Shown here in pieces: positions 1-7,186 of a stretch of 22,465 nt of DNA. A model generated the notes under the pieces. That model saw nothing but the letters and a program-made list of their open reading frames with translations, searched no databases and had not been told where the DNA came from. The first letter of the stretch is position 1; each line of letters opens with the position of its first letter. The position numbers were made by a program, and so were the translations under genes. Source of the stretch: Clostridiaceae bacterium AF10-41 (GTDB lineage Bacteria; Bacillota; Clostridia; Clostridiales; Clostridiaceae); assembly GCA_027686065.1 (NCBI GenBank), contig JAQCTH010000027.1, positions 23,049 through 45,513 on the forward strand. The letters are read 5' to 3'.

Positions 1-294
1 GTTAGCTAATGCAGTAGTAGGTAAAGCAGAATCTACTCAAGCAGAAGTAGATGATGCAACTAAGGGAGTAAAAGAAGCAATAGAAAATCTTCAATTATTA
101 GCAGATAAGTCAGAACTAAAAGCAACATTAGAAGAAGCTAATAATATAGATAAGAGCAAATATACAGAGGAAACTGTAAAAGCACTTAATGAAGCAATAG
201 TGTTAGCTAATGCAGTAGTAGGTAAAGCAGAACCTACTCAAGCAGAAGTAGATAATGCAGCTAAGGTAGTAAAAGAAGCCATAAAAGCACTTAA
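1..294 (+). repeat. Tandem 201-bp repeat encoding FIVAR units
   Basis: Bases 1-31 (gttagctaatgcagtagtag and on) recur identically at 202-232, and the following ~60 bases match with few differences. This gives a 201-bp (67-codon) period. Only one complete unit and the tail of an earlier one are visible; more copies probably lie upstream. The high DNA identity suggests recent duplication or gene conversion. Confidence 0.85.
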
Positions 295-1024
295 GGTAAA
301 GGATAATGGGACAACTAATCCAGAAGAACCAAAGGATGTAATTACTATAGTAATTGATGAAAATGGCAATAAGGTTATAAAAGTCTCAGAAATAGTAAAC
401 AAGAGCGGTAGAACCATTATAGAAATTAATGATGAAGGTAAGTCAGTTATTGTTGAAGTTACAGACTTAGAAGCATTGAAAAATGCAGAAGGAAGCCTAG
501 AAATAAAGAGTAACAAGTATAATATTGTAATACCTTTTAGCACTATTAATAGTAGTCTATTAGAAGATGGGTCTAAGCTTATATTTGATTTATTAATAGA
601 AGATGGCGGAGACTTAACTAAAAATATCAAAGGATTAAAGAAGGTATTTAACTTTAATTTAGCTATAGTAAATGGCGATACAAAGACAATAATCCATAAC
701 TTTGCTAATGGAGAAGCTGAAATAACTTTAATATTAACAGATGAAGAGCTTAAGGGATTAGATAAGAATAATTTAATAGTGTTCTATTACAATGAACAAG
801 CAAATAAATTTGAAGCAATGGAGACAAGAGTAGAAGGAAATAATGTGACATTTAAAACTTCACATTTCTCTAAATTTATAATAGCAGAAAAAGCTATTGA
901 CAATAGTGGAGTAACTCTTCCTGATACTGGTTCGCCAATTAGTACATCAACATTATTATTAATTGGTATATTATCTATTGGAGCAGGAATAACATTAAGA
1001 AGAAAGTATTCAGTACAAAAATAA
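2..1024 (+). CDS. LPXTG cell-wall-anchored protein with FIVAR repeats (3' part; start lies before the window)
   Basis: The frame is open from base 2 to the TAA at 1022-1024, so this is the C-terminal part of a larger surface protein. The GTG at 200 is in frame but is inside a repeat and is not the real start. The first ~100 residues are FIVAR-type helical repeats in a 67-residue period (motif ANAVVGKAE twice). A short NPEEP linker follows, then a beta-rich module of about 185 residues (roughly 341-892) containing IHNF and FEAMET motifs and ending in HFSKFIIAEK. The end is a sortase signal: LPDTG at 917-931, a hydrophobic stretch (TLLLIGILSIGAG) and an RRK tail. It is therefore expected to be secreted and covalently linked to peptidoglycan by sortase. 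FIVAR repeats are common in clostridial adhesins and surface glycosidases. Any catalytic or binding domain would be upstream of the window, so the specific role is unknown. Confidence 0.9.
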   Translation, partial: LANAVVGKAESTQAEVDDATKGVKEAIENLQLLADKSELKATLEEANNIDKSKYTEETVKALNEAIVLANAVVGKAEPTQAEVDNAAKVVKEAIKALKVKDNGTTNPEEPKDVITIVIDENGNKVIKVSEIVNKSGRTIIEINDEGKSVIVEVTDLEALKNAEGSLEIKSNKYNIVIPFSTINSSLLEDGSKLIFDLLIEDGGDLTKNIKGLKKVFNFNLAIVNGDTKTIIHNFANGEAEITLILTDEELKGLDKNNLIVFYYNEQANKFEAMETRVEGNNVTFKTSHFSKFIIAEKAIDNSGVTLPDTGSPISTSTLLLIGILSIGAGITLRRKYSVQK

Positions 1025-1032
1025 AAAATAAA

Positions 1033-1073
1033 AACTGAAATGCTTTAAGGATTTTATTTAAGGCATTTCAGTT
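1033..1073 (+). terminator. Hairpin terminator after the LPXTG gene
   Basis: Arms 1033-1048 and 1058-1073 pair over 16 bp with a single G-U wobble around a 9-nt loop. The hairpin begins 9 bases after the stop codon. The plus-strand tail is AT-rich but lacks a clean T-run. The minus-strand tail is T-rich, so it may act in both directions. Confidence 0.6.
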
Positions 1074-1108
1074 AAATATAAAATAGTATAGTATAATTCC
1101 AACAAAAA

Positions 1109-1140
1109 TATCCCAGCAAGGTAAGCACTTTGCTGGGATA
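1109..1140. terminator. Second hairpin; T-tract favours minus-strand termination
   Basis: Perfect 11-bp arms TATCCCAGCAA (1109-1119) and TTGCTGGGATA (1130-1140) surround a 10-nt loop. Read on the minus strand the stem is followed by a TTTTTG tract, the classic intrinsic terminator form. On the plus strand only a weak ATATTTTC follows. No minus-strand gene is recognised here, so the direction of use is unclear. Confidence 0.5.
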
Positions 1141-1294
1141 AATATTTTCTACCTACAAAAAGAAAAACTAATAATATTATATCAACGATGTGCAAATAAG
1201 GATAATAAATTAAACAAATAGAGTTATTAAATATAATCTTTATAAATAATATAATCAATATGTGTAAATGATTTCTTGATAGGAGGAATAGGTT

Positions 1295-2710
1295 ATGGAA
1301 TATCATCTAGCCATTGATATTGGGGCTTCTAGTGGAAGACATATATTGGGATTTATAGAAGGTGGTAAGCTTAAATTAGAAGAAATTTATAGATTTAGTA
1401 ATGGAATAAAAAAGGTTAATAATGAATATTGCTGGGATTTGAAAAACTTATTTTCAGAAATAAAAAATGGAATAAAAAAATGCAAGGAAATAAGCAAAAT
1501 CCCTAAAAGTATAGGGATAGATACTTGGGCAGTAGACTTTGTGTTATTAGATGAAAATGAAGATATTTTAGGAAATACAGTAGCCTATAGAGATGACAGA
1601 ACAGAAGGGCTAATGGAAGAAGTTTTTAAGATAATACCTAAAGATATGCTATATCTTTATACAGGAATTCAGTTCCAAAGATTTAATACAATATATCAGC
1701 TTATGGCAATTAAAAAGAAAAATCCAGAAAATCTTAAAAAAGCTAAGACCTTTTTAATGATACCTGATTATTTCAATTTCCTTTTAACAGGGAAAAAAGT
1801 TAATGAATATACAAATGCCACCTCAACTCAGCTTGTAAACTCATTTGATAGAACCTGGGATGAAAATATCTTAGATTCTTTAGGAATAAATAGAGACATA
1901 TTCCAAGAGATAAAACTTCCTAAAACTAGCCTTGGAAATTTAAGAAGTGAATTAGTTGAGGAATTTGGATTTGATATGGAGGTAGTTTTACCTGCAACTC
2001 ATGATACAGGCTCTGCCTTTATATCCTCAGTATGTAATGACGATGATAGTGTTTATTTAAGCTCAGGAACTTGGTCACTTATGGGTGTTGAGAACAGGTT
2101 TCCAATATGCGTTCCACAGTCTATGAACTACAACTTCACTAATGAAGGTGGATTTGATTATAAGTTTAGATTTTTAAAAAATATAATGGGACTTTGGATT
2201 ATACAAGAAGTAAAAAGGATATACAAAGATAAATATTCTTTCTCTGAGTTAGTTGTAAAAGCTAAGGAAGCAGATAACTTTAAATCATTTATAGATGTAA
2301 ATCATGATAGATTTTTAAATCCTGAGGATATGATAGAGGAGATACAAACGTATTGCAAGGAAACTAATCAAGATATACCTAAAACTCCTGGACAGGTAGC
2401 TTATTGTGTATTTAATAGTTTAGGTATTAGCTATGGGGAATCTATTAAAGAACTTGAAGAAATATTTGAAAAGAAATATGAAAGAATTAATGTCTTTGGT
2501 GGTGGATGTCAAAATGAACTTCTTAATCAATTAATTGCAGATATAACCAATAAAGAAGTTTTAGCAGGGCCAGTTGAGGCAACAGCAATAGGAAATATAA
2601 TTGCACAACTGCTTAGCTTTAATAAAATAGAAGACTTAAGAGAAGCTAGAAAACTTATAGCAGAATCTTTTGAAATAAAAAAATATACAGCCATAAAATG
2701 TATAAATTAG
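1295..2710 (+). CDS. rhaB: Rhamnulokinase (L-rhamnulose kinase)
   Basis: This cytoplasmic kinase phosphorylates L-rhamnulose to L-rhamnulose 1-phosphate with ATP, the second step of L-rhamnose breakdown. The 471-residue length fits the FGGY carbohydrate-kinase family. Visible motifs are the N-terminal phosphate-binding segment AIDIGASSGR (6-15), GIDTWAVDF (74-82), AYRDDRTEG (97-105), THDTGSAF (235-242) with candidate catalytic base Asp237, the ATP-site LSSGTWSLMG (255-264) and the adenosine motif FGGGCQN (from 401). The start at 1295 is set by AGGAGGAATAG at 1281-1291. It is first in an operon with rhaA (9 bp gap) and rhaD. The 154 bp between the 1109-1140 hairpin and the start are AT-rich, with TATAAT matches at 1232-1237 and 1250-1255 but no good -35, as expected for an activator-dependent promoter. 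Identity is secure from motifs and neighbours. Confidence 0.96.
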   Translation: MEYHLAIDIGASSGRHILGFIEGGKLKLEEIYRFSNGIKKVNNEYCWDLKNLFSEIKNGIKKCKEISKIPKSIGIDTWAVDFVLLDENEDILGNTVAYRDDRTEGLMEEVFKIIPKDMLYLYTGIQFQRFNTIYQLMAIKKKNPENLKKAKTFLMIPDYFNFLLTGKKVNEYTNATSTQLVNSFDRTWDENILDSLGINRDIFQEIKLPKTSLGNLRSELVEEFGFDMEVVLPATHDTGSAFISSVCNDDDSVYLSSGTWSLMGVENRFPICVPQSMNYNFTNEGGFDYKFRFLKNIMGLWIIQEVKRIYKDKYSFSELVVKAKEADNFKSFIDVNHDRFLNPEDMIEEIQTYCKETNQDIPKTPGQVAYCVFNSLGISYGESIKELEEIFEKKYERINVFGGGCQNELLNQLIADITNKEVLAGPVEATAIGNIIAQLLSFNKIEDLREARKLIAESFEIKKYTAIKCIN

Positions 2711-2719
2711 GAGGACATT

Positions 2720-3976
2720 ATGAATATAAAAGAAAGATATTTAGAAGCAAAAAAAGATTATGAGAAATTTGGAATTAATGTAGATAAAGTATTAGAAGAT
2801 CTTAAAAAGGTTAAGATTTCAATCCACTGCTGGCAAGGAGATGACGTAACTGGATTTGAGGTTTCACAAAGTGAACTTTCAGGAGGGATTGCAGCTACAG
2901 GAAATTACCCAGGAAAAGCTAGAAATGCAGAAGAATTAAGAAAAGATCTAGACAAGGCATTATCTTTAATTCCAGGTAAACATAAAGTTAACTTACATGC
3001 AATATATGCAGAAACAAATGGTGAAGTTATAGAAAGAGATGAAATAAAGCCAGAGCATTTTGAAAATTGGGTAAATTGGGCTAAAGAAAAAGAACTAGGA
3101 TTAGATTTTAATCCAACTATATTTTCACATCCAAAAGCTTGTGATGGCTTAACTTTATCTCATCCTAATAAGGAGATAAGAGATTTTTGGATAAGACATT
3201 CAATAGCTTCAAGGAAAATAGGAGAATATTTTGGAAAAGAACTTGGGCAAACTTGTGTAACAAATCTTTGGATACCAGATGGATATAAAGATATTCCAAG
3301 TGATAGATTAGGACCAAGAGCAAGGCTAAAAGATTCTTTAGAACAAATTTATGCAGTAGATATAGATAAAAAATACAATTTAGATTGTGTAGAATCTAAG
3401 GTATTTGGAATAGGTGCAGAAAGCTATACAGTAGGATCAAGCGAATTTTATATAAACTTTGCAGCTAGAAATAACATATTGTCTTTAATGGATACAGGAC
3501 ATTATCATCCAACAGAAGTAGTTTCAGACAAGCTATCAGCTATGCTTTTATTCAATGAAAAAGTAGCACTTCATGTAAGTAGACCAGTTAGATGGGATAG
3601 TGACCATGTAGTAATCTTCGATGATGAGCTTAAAGAAATTGCCAAAGAAATAGTAAGAAATGATGCCTTAGATAGAGTTATAATAGGTCTTGATTTCTTT
3701 GATGCAAGCATAAATAGAATAGCAGCATGGACTATAGGTACAAGAAATATGATTAAAGCATTATTATTAGCAATGCTTATACCTAATGAATTATTAAAGA
3801 AATACCAAGATGAAGGTAACTTTACAGAAAGATTAGCTTTAATGGAAGAGTTAAAAACTTATCCAATGGGAGACATATGGAATTATTACTGTGAAAAGAA
3901 TAATGTTCCAGTAGGGGAAGCTTGGATAAAAGAAGTTAAAGAATACGAAGAAATTGAGTTATCAAAAAGAAATTAA
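2720..3976 (+). CDS. rhaA: L-rhamnose isomerase
   Basis: The enzyme interconverts L-rhamnose and L-rhamnulose, the first step of the pathway, using divalent metal in a TIM barrel. Its 418 residues match the family length. Signature stretches are [14 protein letters not shown] (34-47), [14 protein letters not shown] (56-69), [13 protein letters not shown] (131-143), [13 protein letters not shown] (224-236), [10 protein letters not shown] (258-267), [13 protein letters not shown] (285-297) and [15 protein letters not shown] (323-337). The expected metal/catalytic set is present: Glu225, Asp258, His261, His285, Asp293, Asp295 and Asp325. The AGGAGG site at 2709-2714 overlaps the rhaB stop codon, implying tight translational linkage. 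Arginine codons are AGA/AGG throughout by reading. Nothing is missing or odd. Confidence 0.97.
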   Translation: MNIKERYLEAKKDYEKFGINVDKVLEDLKKVKISIHCWQGDDVTGFEVSQSELSGGIAATGNYPGKARNAEELRKDLDKALSLIPGKHKVNLHAIYAETNGEVIERDEIKPEHFENWVNWAKEKELGLDFNPTIFSHPKACDGLTLSHPNKEIRDFWIRHSIASRKIGEYFGKELGQTCVTNLWIPDGYKDIPSDRLGPRARLKDSLEQIYAVDIDKKYNLDCVESKVFGIGAESYTVGSSEFYINFAARNNILSLMDTGHYHPTEVVSDKLSAMLLFNEKVALHVSRPVRWDSDHVVIFDDELKEIAKEIVRNDALDRVIIGLDFFDASINRIAAWTIGTRNMIKALLLAMLIPNELLKKYQDEGNFTERLALMEELKTYPMGDIWNYYCEKNNVPVGEAWIKEVKEYEEIELSKRN

Positions 3977-4019
3977 TTTTCACAAGGTAACTAATGAATT
4001 GCAAAGGTGGTAATAATGA

Positions 4020-4841
4020 ATGGAAATGAATGATATTAAATTTATCAAAAACTTTCAAAAAATGACTAACGATGCTTGGCTTAAGGGTTGGCATGAAAGA
4101 AATGGTGGAAATATTACTTATAGATTAACAAAAGAAGAGGTTAATGAAATTAAAGACTTCATAGATGAGTCTACAGAATATAAATCAATTGGAGTAAAGG
4201 TTGAAAACTTAGCTAATGAATACTTTTTAGTAACTGGAAGTGGAAAGTTTATAAGAAATGTAGGAATTGATTTAGAAGCTAATGTAGGAATAATTAAAAT
4301 AGATGAAATAGGAGAAAACTACCAAATTGTTTGGGGTCTTATAAATGATGCTAAACCAACTAGTGAACTTCCATCACACCTTATGAGTCACTATGTTAAA
4401 TATGAACAAACAGGTGGAAAGCATAGAGTTATAATGCATTCTCATGCAACTAATATAATAGCATTAACATTTGTACTACCTCTTGATGGAGTAGTATTTA
4501 CAAGAGAATTATGGGAAATGGCTACAGAGTGCCCGGTAGTATTTCCAAGTGGAATTGGGGTTGTGCCATGGATGGTTCCAGGTGGAGCACAAATTGCAGA
4601 AGCTACAAGTGAATTAATGAAAAAACATGACATAGTAATATGGGCTCATCACGGAGTATTCTGCTCAGGAGAAGACTTAGACTTAACATTTGGTCTTATG
4701 GATACAGTAGAAAAATCTGCTGAAATACTTGTAAAGGTATTATCAATGGGTGGAAAGAGACAAACTATAAGTTCACAAAACTTTAGAGATTTGGCTAGAG
4801 ATTTTAAGGTGAATATTTCAGAAGAATACTTATATTATTGA
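4020..4841 (+). CDS. rhaD: L-rhamnulose-1-phosphate aldolase
   Basis: This class II zinc aldolase cleaves L-rhamnulose 1-phosphate to dihydroxyacetone phosphate and L-lactaldehyde, the last step of the pathway. The 273-residue length fits the family. Landmarks are WHERNGGNITYRL (24-36), VTGSGKF (71-77), the catalytic acid Glu116 in PTSELPSHL, zinc ligands His140 and His142 in MHSHATN, and the third zinc His211 in AHHGVFCSG. Of several ATGs, 4020 is chosen because AAGGTGG at 4004-4010 is 9 bp away. ATG 4026 is also in frame but 15 bp away, and ATG 4016 opens a five-codon frame only. It lies 43 bp after rhaA and is the last gene of the operon, followed by a strong terminator. Confidence 0.96.
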   Translation: MEMNDIKFIKNFQKMTNDAWLKGWHERNGGNITYRLTKEEVNEIKDFIDESTEYKSIGVKVENLANEYFLVTGSGKFIRNVGIDLEANVGIIKIDEIGENYQIVWGLINDAKPTSELPSHLMSHYVKYEQTGGKHRVIMHSHATNIIALTFVLPLDGVVFTRELWEMATECPVVFPSGIGVVPWMVPGGAQIAEATSELMKKHDIVIWAHHGVFCSGEDLDLTFGLMDTVEKSAEILVKVLSMGGKRQTISSQNFRDLARDFKVNISEEYLYY

Positions 4842-4854
4842 TTATGAATCTTAG

Positions 4855-4893
4855 AAAAAGTGCTAATCTTTGCGGGATGGAGCACTTTTTTCT
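4855..4893 (+). terminator. Intrinsic terminator of the rha operon
   Basis: AAAAAGTGCT (4855-4864) pairs with AGCACTTTTT (4881-4890) around a 16-nt loop, with a T-rich tail continuing past 4890. It starts 13 bases after the rhaD stop codon. Confidence 0.85.
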
Positions 4894-5191
4894 TTGCTTT
4901 TAACTTCTATATCAAGGGGAGATAAAATGTCCAAAACCTTTATAGCCATTCAACTATGGAATTTTCAAATATTACCTTAGACTTATACCATAAATGGATA
5001 ATTATATATAGGGACATAAGATGGAAAATTATCTTATATAAATATCTTGAACATAAAGAGTCAAACTTTTCAAGATACACTTATATAAAACAATCTTTTA
5101 TATATAAATCAAAATGAATACTGAAAATAATATAGAAGACAAGTATAATATAATTAAGAAAATACAAGAGATATTAAAAGGAGAGTATTTT
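4894..5191. other. Intergenic region with an imperfect inverted repeat
   Basis: No convincing gene is visible here. A 9-bp inverted repeat TATCTTGAA (5043-5051) / TTCAAGATA (5069-5077) flanks a shorter AAAG/CTTT pair and could be an operator or leader hairpin for the downstream phosphatase gene. CTTATATAAA occurs on both sides of it. A 17-codon frame at 4928, preceded by GGGGAG, has no recognisable product and is not called as a gene. Confidence 0.4.
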
Positions 5192-5833
5192 ATGACTAAA
5201 TTATATTTAACAAGACATGGTGAAACAGAATGGAATGAAAAAGGAATAATGCAAGGGTGGGGAGATTCACCACTAACTGAATTAGGAAAAAATCAAGGGA
5301 AATGGCTTGGAGATAGAATGAAGGATTTACATATAGATGTTATTTATGCTAGTCCAATAGGAAGAGCCTTTAATACTGCAAAAATAGTTAAAGGAGATAG
5401 AAATATTCCTTTAATTACTCACGATGGACTTAAAGAAATAAGAATTGGTGGATGGGAAGGCTTAAACCAAGAAGAAATGAAATCCTTAAGTGAAGAAAAT
5501 TATTATAACTTTTGGAATGTACCATCTAAATATATACCAACAGGAAATGGAGAAAATTTCTACCAAGTAAAAGAAAGAGCCTTTGAAGCAATAAAAGAAA
5601 TTTTAGAAAAAGAAAAGGGTAAAACTATTTTAGTTGTAACCCATACAATTACACTAAAGTCCTACTTAACAGCATTAGAAAGTAGAGATATAGATACACT
5701 ATGGGATCCACCATTTATAAAACAAACAAGCCTTACAGAAATAAATTTTAAAGAAGATGGATATGACATGCCTCTAGTTGCATGCATGGAACATCATGAA
5801 TATGCAAAGAAAGAATTTAATGAATTTAAATAA
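5192..5833 (+). CDS. Histidine phosphatase family protein (phosphoglycerate mutase-like)
   Basis: This is a cytoplasmic phosphatase of the phosphoglycerate-mutase/histidine-acid-phosphatase superfamily. The phosphate pocket is complete: LTRHGETEWN (6-15) with phospho-acceptor His9 and Arg8, Arg58 in SPIGRAFNTA, Glu82 in KEIRIGGWEG, and His151 in VVTHTITL. An in-frame ATG at 5114 would add 26 residues, but AAAAGGAGAG at 5176-5185 and the family's usual LYLTRHGE beginning fix the start at 5192 (213 aa). Family members act on diverse phosphate esters, for example cofactor-independent mutase-like enzymes and alpha-ribazole phosphatase. The substrate cannot be told from sequence, and no cobalamin or glycolysis gene is nearby. 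It appears monocistronic and converges with the AraC gene 28 bp downstream. Confidence 0.88.
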   Translation: MTKLYLTRHGETEWNEKGIMQGWGDSPLTELGKNQGKWLGDRMKDLHIDVIYASPIGRAFNTAKIVKGDRNIPLITHDGLKEIRIGGWEGLNQEEMKSLSEENYYNFWNVPSKYIPTGNGENFYQVKERAFEAIKEILEKEKGKTILVVTHTITLKSYLTALESRDIDTLWDPPFIKQTSLTEINFKEDGYDMPLVACMEHHEYAKKEFNEFK

Positions 5834-5861
5834 AATAAAAGTAGAGTGCAGCAATTTTTTA

Positions 5862-6830
5862 TTATAAGTTAAAGGATTTTCTAAATTCACTTGGAGTAAT
5901 TCCATGGACATCTTTAAAGGCAGCAGCAAACTTTGCTGGATTTTTATAACCACATAGCTCAGATATATTACGAATACTTAAGTGGTCGGCAGATAAGAGC
6001 TGCATTGCCCTTTTCATTGTTTCTATACGAATATATTTATAAAGAGGAATTTCGTAATGATTTTTAAAGGATTCACGAAGCTTACTTTCGCTCATTCCAG
6101 CAATCCTACATAATTCAATTGTAGATGGAGGATTTAAAATATCCTCATCAATTTTAGTTTTAACTTGATAAATCTTTTGTTCATTTTCCCAAGTAACATA
6201 GTGGCGACGGCTACTTCTTCTTTTAGGTATATTAGGAAAATTTCTAGTAATTGCAGATAATAGATGTAAGGTCATACCCTCAAATGCAAGTAAAGGCATA
6301 TCTGTATTTCTTATAGCCCATCTAATTTGTTCCAAAATAAGCATTATATCAGGAGTATTGTAATGTTGGGATTTCCAAAGTCGTGCATCTTCAATGCTAA
6401 TTTTAGGTGCATTACTACGTTCTCTAAGAAATGGTTTTATAAAATCATCAAAAATTAAAATACTAGTAAAGCAATAATGCATGTCCTTAGAAAAAGTAAA
6501 AGTAAATGTTTTTTGGGGATTAATAATTAAATGAGTGATTGGGGAAAGAACATTTCTTTTTTTCCCTTGCTGTGAATAGATTATCTCTCCGCAGTCAATA
6601 CAAAAAATCATCATAAAGGGCTTATTAGAATTTATTGTATGTATTATCTGTTCACTTGGAGTAAACCAAACACTTGAAACAAATAAACCCGTAGATGGAT
6701 TAATTTCTGCAATCCATCCATTTGACCAATGAGGAGGAAAATCATAAATTTGCCCTTTGCCATAGGGTCTTTTAACAAGGTTATATTTATCTGCTAAAGC
6801 ACTCCAAGAAGAATCTCTATATTCATTCAT
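5862..6830 (-). CDS. AraC-family transcriptional regulator, PchR-like (cluster 1)
   Basis: The 322-residue protein has a divergent N-terminal sensing half and a C-terminal double helix-turn-helix of the AraC/XylS type. The first helix-turn-helix spans ELCRIAGMSESKLRESFK. The second ends in GYKNPAKFAAAFKDVHG followed by ITPSEFRKSF. The KFAAAF/TPSEFR wording is typical of the PchR/YbtA branch, which binds imported ferric siderophore and activates its uptake genes. It is transcribed away from the lipoprotein gene at 7224, the usual layout for a local activator. The start at 6830 has AGAGAGG about 12 bp upstream, slightly far. A minus-strand promoter at 6943-6972 is overlapped by a Fur-like palindrome. 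Some arginine codons are CGT/CGC, unlike the rha genes. The ligand is inferred from context only. Confidence 0.9.
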   Translation of the reverse strand: MNEYRDSSWSALADKYNLVKRPYGKGQIYDFPPHWSNGWIAEINPSTGLFVSSVWFTPSEQIIHTINSNKPFMMIFCIDCGEIIYSQQGKKRNVLSPITHLIINPQKTFTFTFSKDMHYCFTSILIFDDFIKPFLRERSNAPKISIEDARLWKSQHYNTPDIMLILEQIRWAIRNTDMPLLAFEGMTLHLLSAITRNFPNIPKRRSSRRHYVTWENEQKIYQVKTKIDEDILNPPSTIELCRIAGMSESKLRESFKNHYEIPLYKYIRIETMKRAMQLLSADHLSIRNISELCGYKNPAKFAAAFKDVHGITPSEFRKSFNL

Positions 6831-6897
6831 AAAACTTTCATACCTCTCTTTTTACTATTTATAATTTTCTTACTTCAGTTTTCCAATTGACATATGT

Positions 6898-6928
6898 AAG
6901 TTTGCGTTGACCTGGCGCAAACTTTTTT
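6898..6928 (+). terminator. GC-rich hairpin with plus-strand T-run upstream of cluster 1
   Basis: AAGTTTGCG (6898-6906) pairs perfectly with CGCAAACTT (6916-6924) around loop TTGACCTGG, and six T's follow at 6923-6928. In form it is an intrinsic terminator on the plus strand, where it would stop antisense transcription through the AraC gene. On the minus strand it lies in the leader of the AraC mRNA and could serve as an operator or leader structure. Confidence 0.5.
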
Positions 6929-6942
6929 ATTAAAGTAAGAAC

Positions 6943-6972
6943 ATTATAGCATCAATTGAGAAATATTTTCAA
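6943..6972 (-). promoter_or_regulatory. Promoter for AraC regulator 1
   Basis: On the minus strand TTGAAA (6972-6967) is followed after 18 bp by a perfect TATAAT (6948-6943). The start point would be near 6937, giving a leader of roughly 105 nt that includes the 6898-6924 hairpin. Confidence 0.6.
6957..6971. promoter_or_regulatory. Fur-box-like palindrome, site 1
   Basis: TGAGAAATATTTTCA is a near-palindrome that agrees with the 7-1-7 Fur pattern TGATAAT-N-ATTATCA at 11 of 14 fixed positions. It covers the -35 element of the minus-strand promoter, as expected for an iron-dependent repressor site. It is almost the same as the site at 7015-7029. Confidence 0.5.
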
Positions 6973-7014
6973 TAGAAACACAATCCATTTTATTTAAATT
7001 ATAATCCATAATAA

Positions 7015-7029
7015 CGAGAAACATTTTCA
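7015..7029. promoter_or_regulatory. Fur-box-like palindrome, site 2
   Basis: CGAGAAACATTTTCA shares GAGAAA-Y-ATTTTCA with site 1, 58 bp away. It lies 9 bp upstream of a plus-strand TATAAT (7039-7044), where the -35 of that promoter would be. This mirrors the arrangement of site 1 on the other strand. Confidence 0.45.
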
Positions 7030-7038
7030 TTTAGCTCT

Positions 7039-7044
7039 TATAAT
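7039..7044 (+). promoter_or_regulatory. Candidate -10 for siderophore cluster 1
   Basis: A perfect TATAAT with no recognisable -35; the expected -35 place is occupied by the palindrome at 7015-7029. Use would require an activator. It would give a leader of about 170 nt. Confidence 0.35.
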
Positions 7045-7088
7045 ACAATGAGTTAGTCTTATTTTAATAGAAAATAACTTCTGAAAAG

Positions 7089-7132
7089 TGGCTTTTTAAG
7101 CCATTGACAGGCAAATTTATAAATGCTACGCT
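7089..7132 (+). promoter_or_regulatory. Candidate activator-dependent promoter with abutting palindrome
   Basis: A consensus -35 TTGACA lies at 7104-7109. The element 17 bp downstream is TACGCT (7127-7132), a poor -10. Directly upstream of the -35 is the perfect inverted repeat TGGCTT-TTT-AAGCCA (7089-7103), a plausible operator. This is an alternative or additional promoter to the one at 7039. Confidence 0.35.
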
Positions 7133-7162
7133 TTTGAAAGTTAGACTAGTCTTACATTTGTG

Positions 7163-7186
7163 TATAACGCAGGCGCTAGCGTTATA
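7163..7186 (+). promoter_or_regulatory. Inverted repeat in the lipoprotein-gene leader
   Basis: TATAACGC (7163-7170) and GCGTTATA (7179-7186) form perfect 8-bp arms around AGGCGCTA. The hairpin ends 21 bp before the AAGGGAGAG ribosome site (7208-7216) and has no T-run. It may be an operator or a leader hairpin affecting translation or mRNA stability. Confidence 0.4.

Noticed and set aside
200..1024. GTG at 200 as the true start of the first protein
   Set aside because: The frame stays open to base 2 and the GTG is in the middle of a tandem FIVAR repeat, with no signal peptide after it.
1263..1276. cre-like site (TGTAAATGATTTCT) before rhaB for catabolite repression
   Set aside because: The central CG and the terminal A of the cre consensus are missing, and it lies only 19 bp before the start codon.
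4928..4981. 17-codon frame after the rha terminator with a GGGGAG site
   Set aside because: Too short, no recognisable sequence, no promoter or conserved context visible.
5114..5191. 26-codon N-terminal extension of the histidine phosphatase
   Set aside because: No ribosome site before 5114, whereas AAAAGGAGAG sits right before ATG 5192 and the family begins with the RHG strand.
5862..6830. AraC regulator 1 as the rhamnose regulator (RhaR/RhaS)
   Set aside because: It is convergent with the phosphatase gene, divergent from a siderophore operon, and its second helix-turn-helix carries PchR-type wording.
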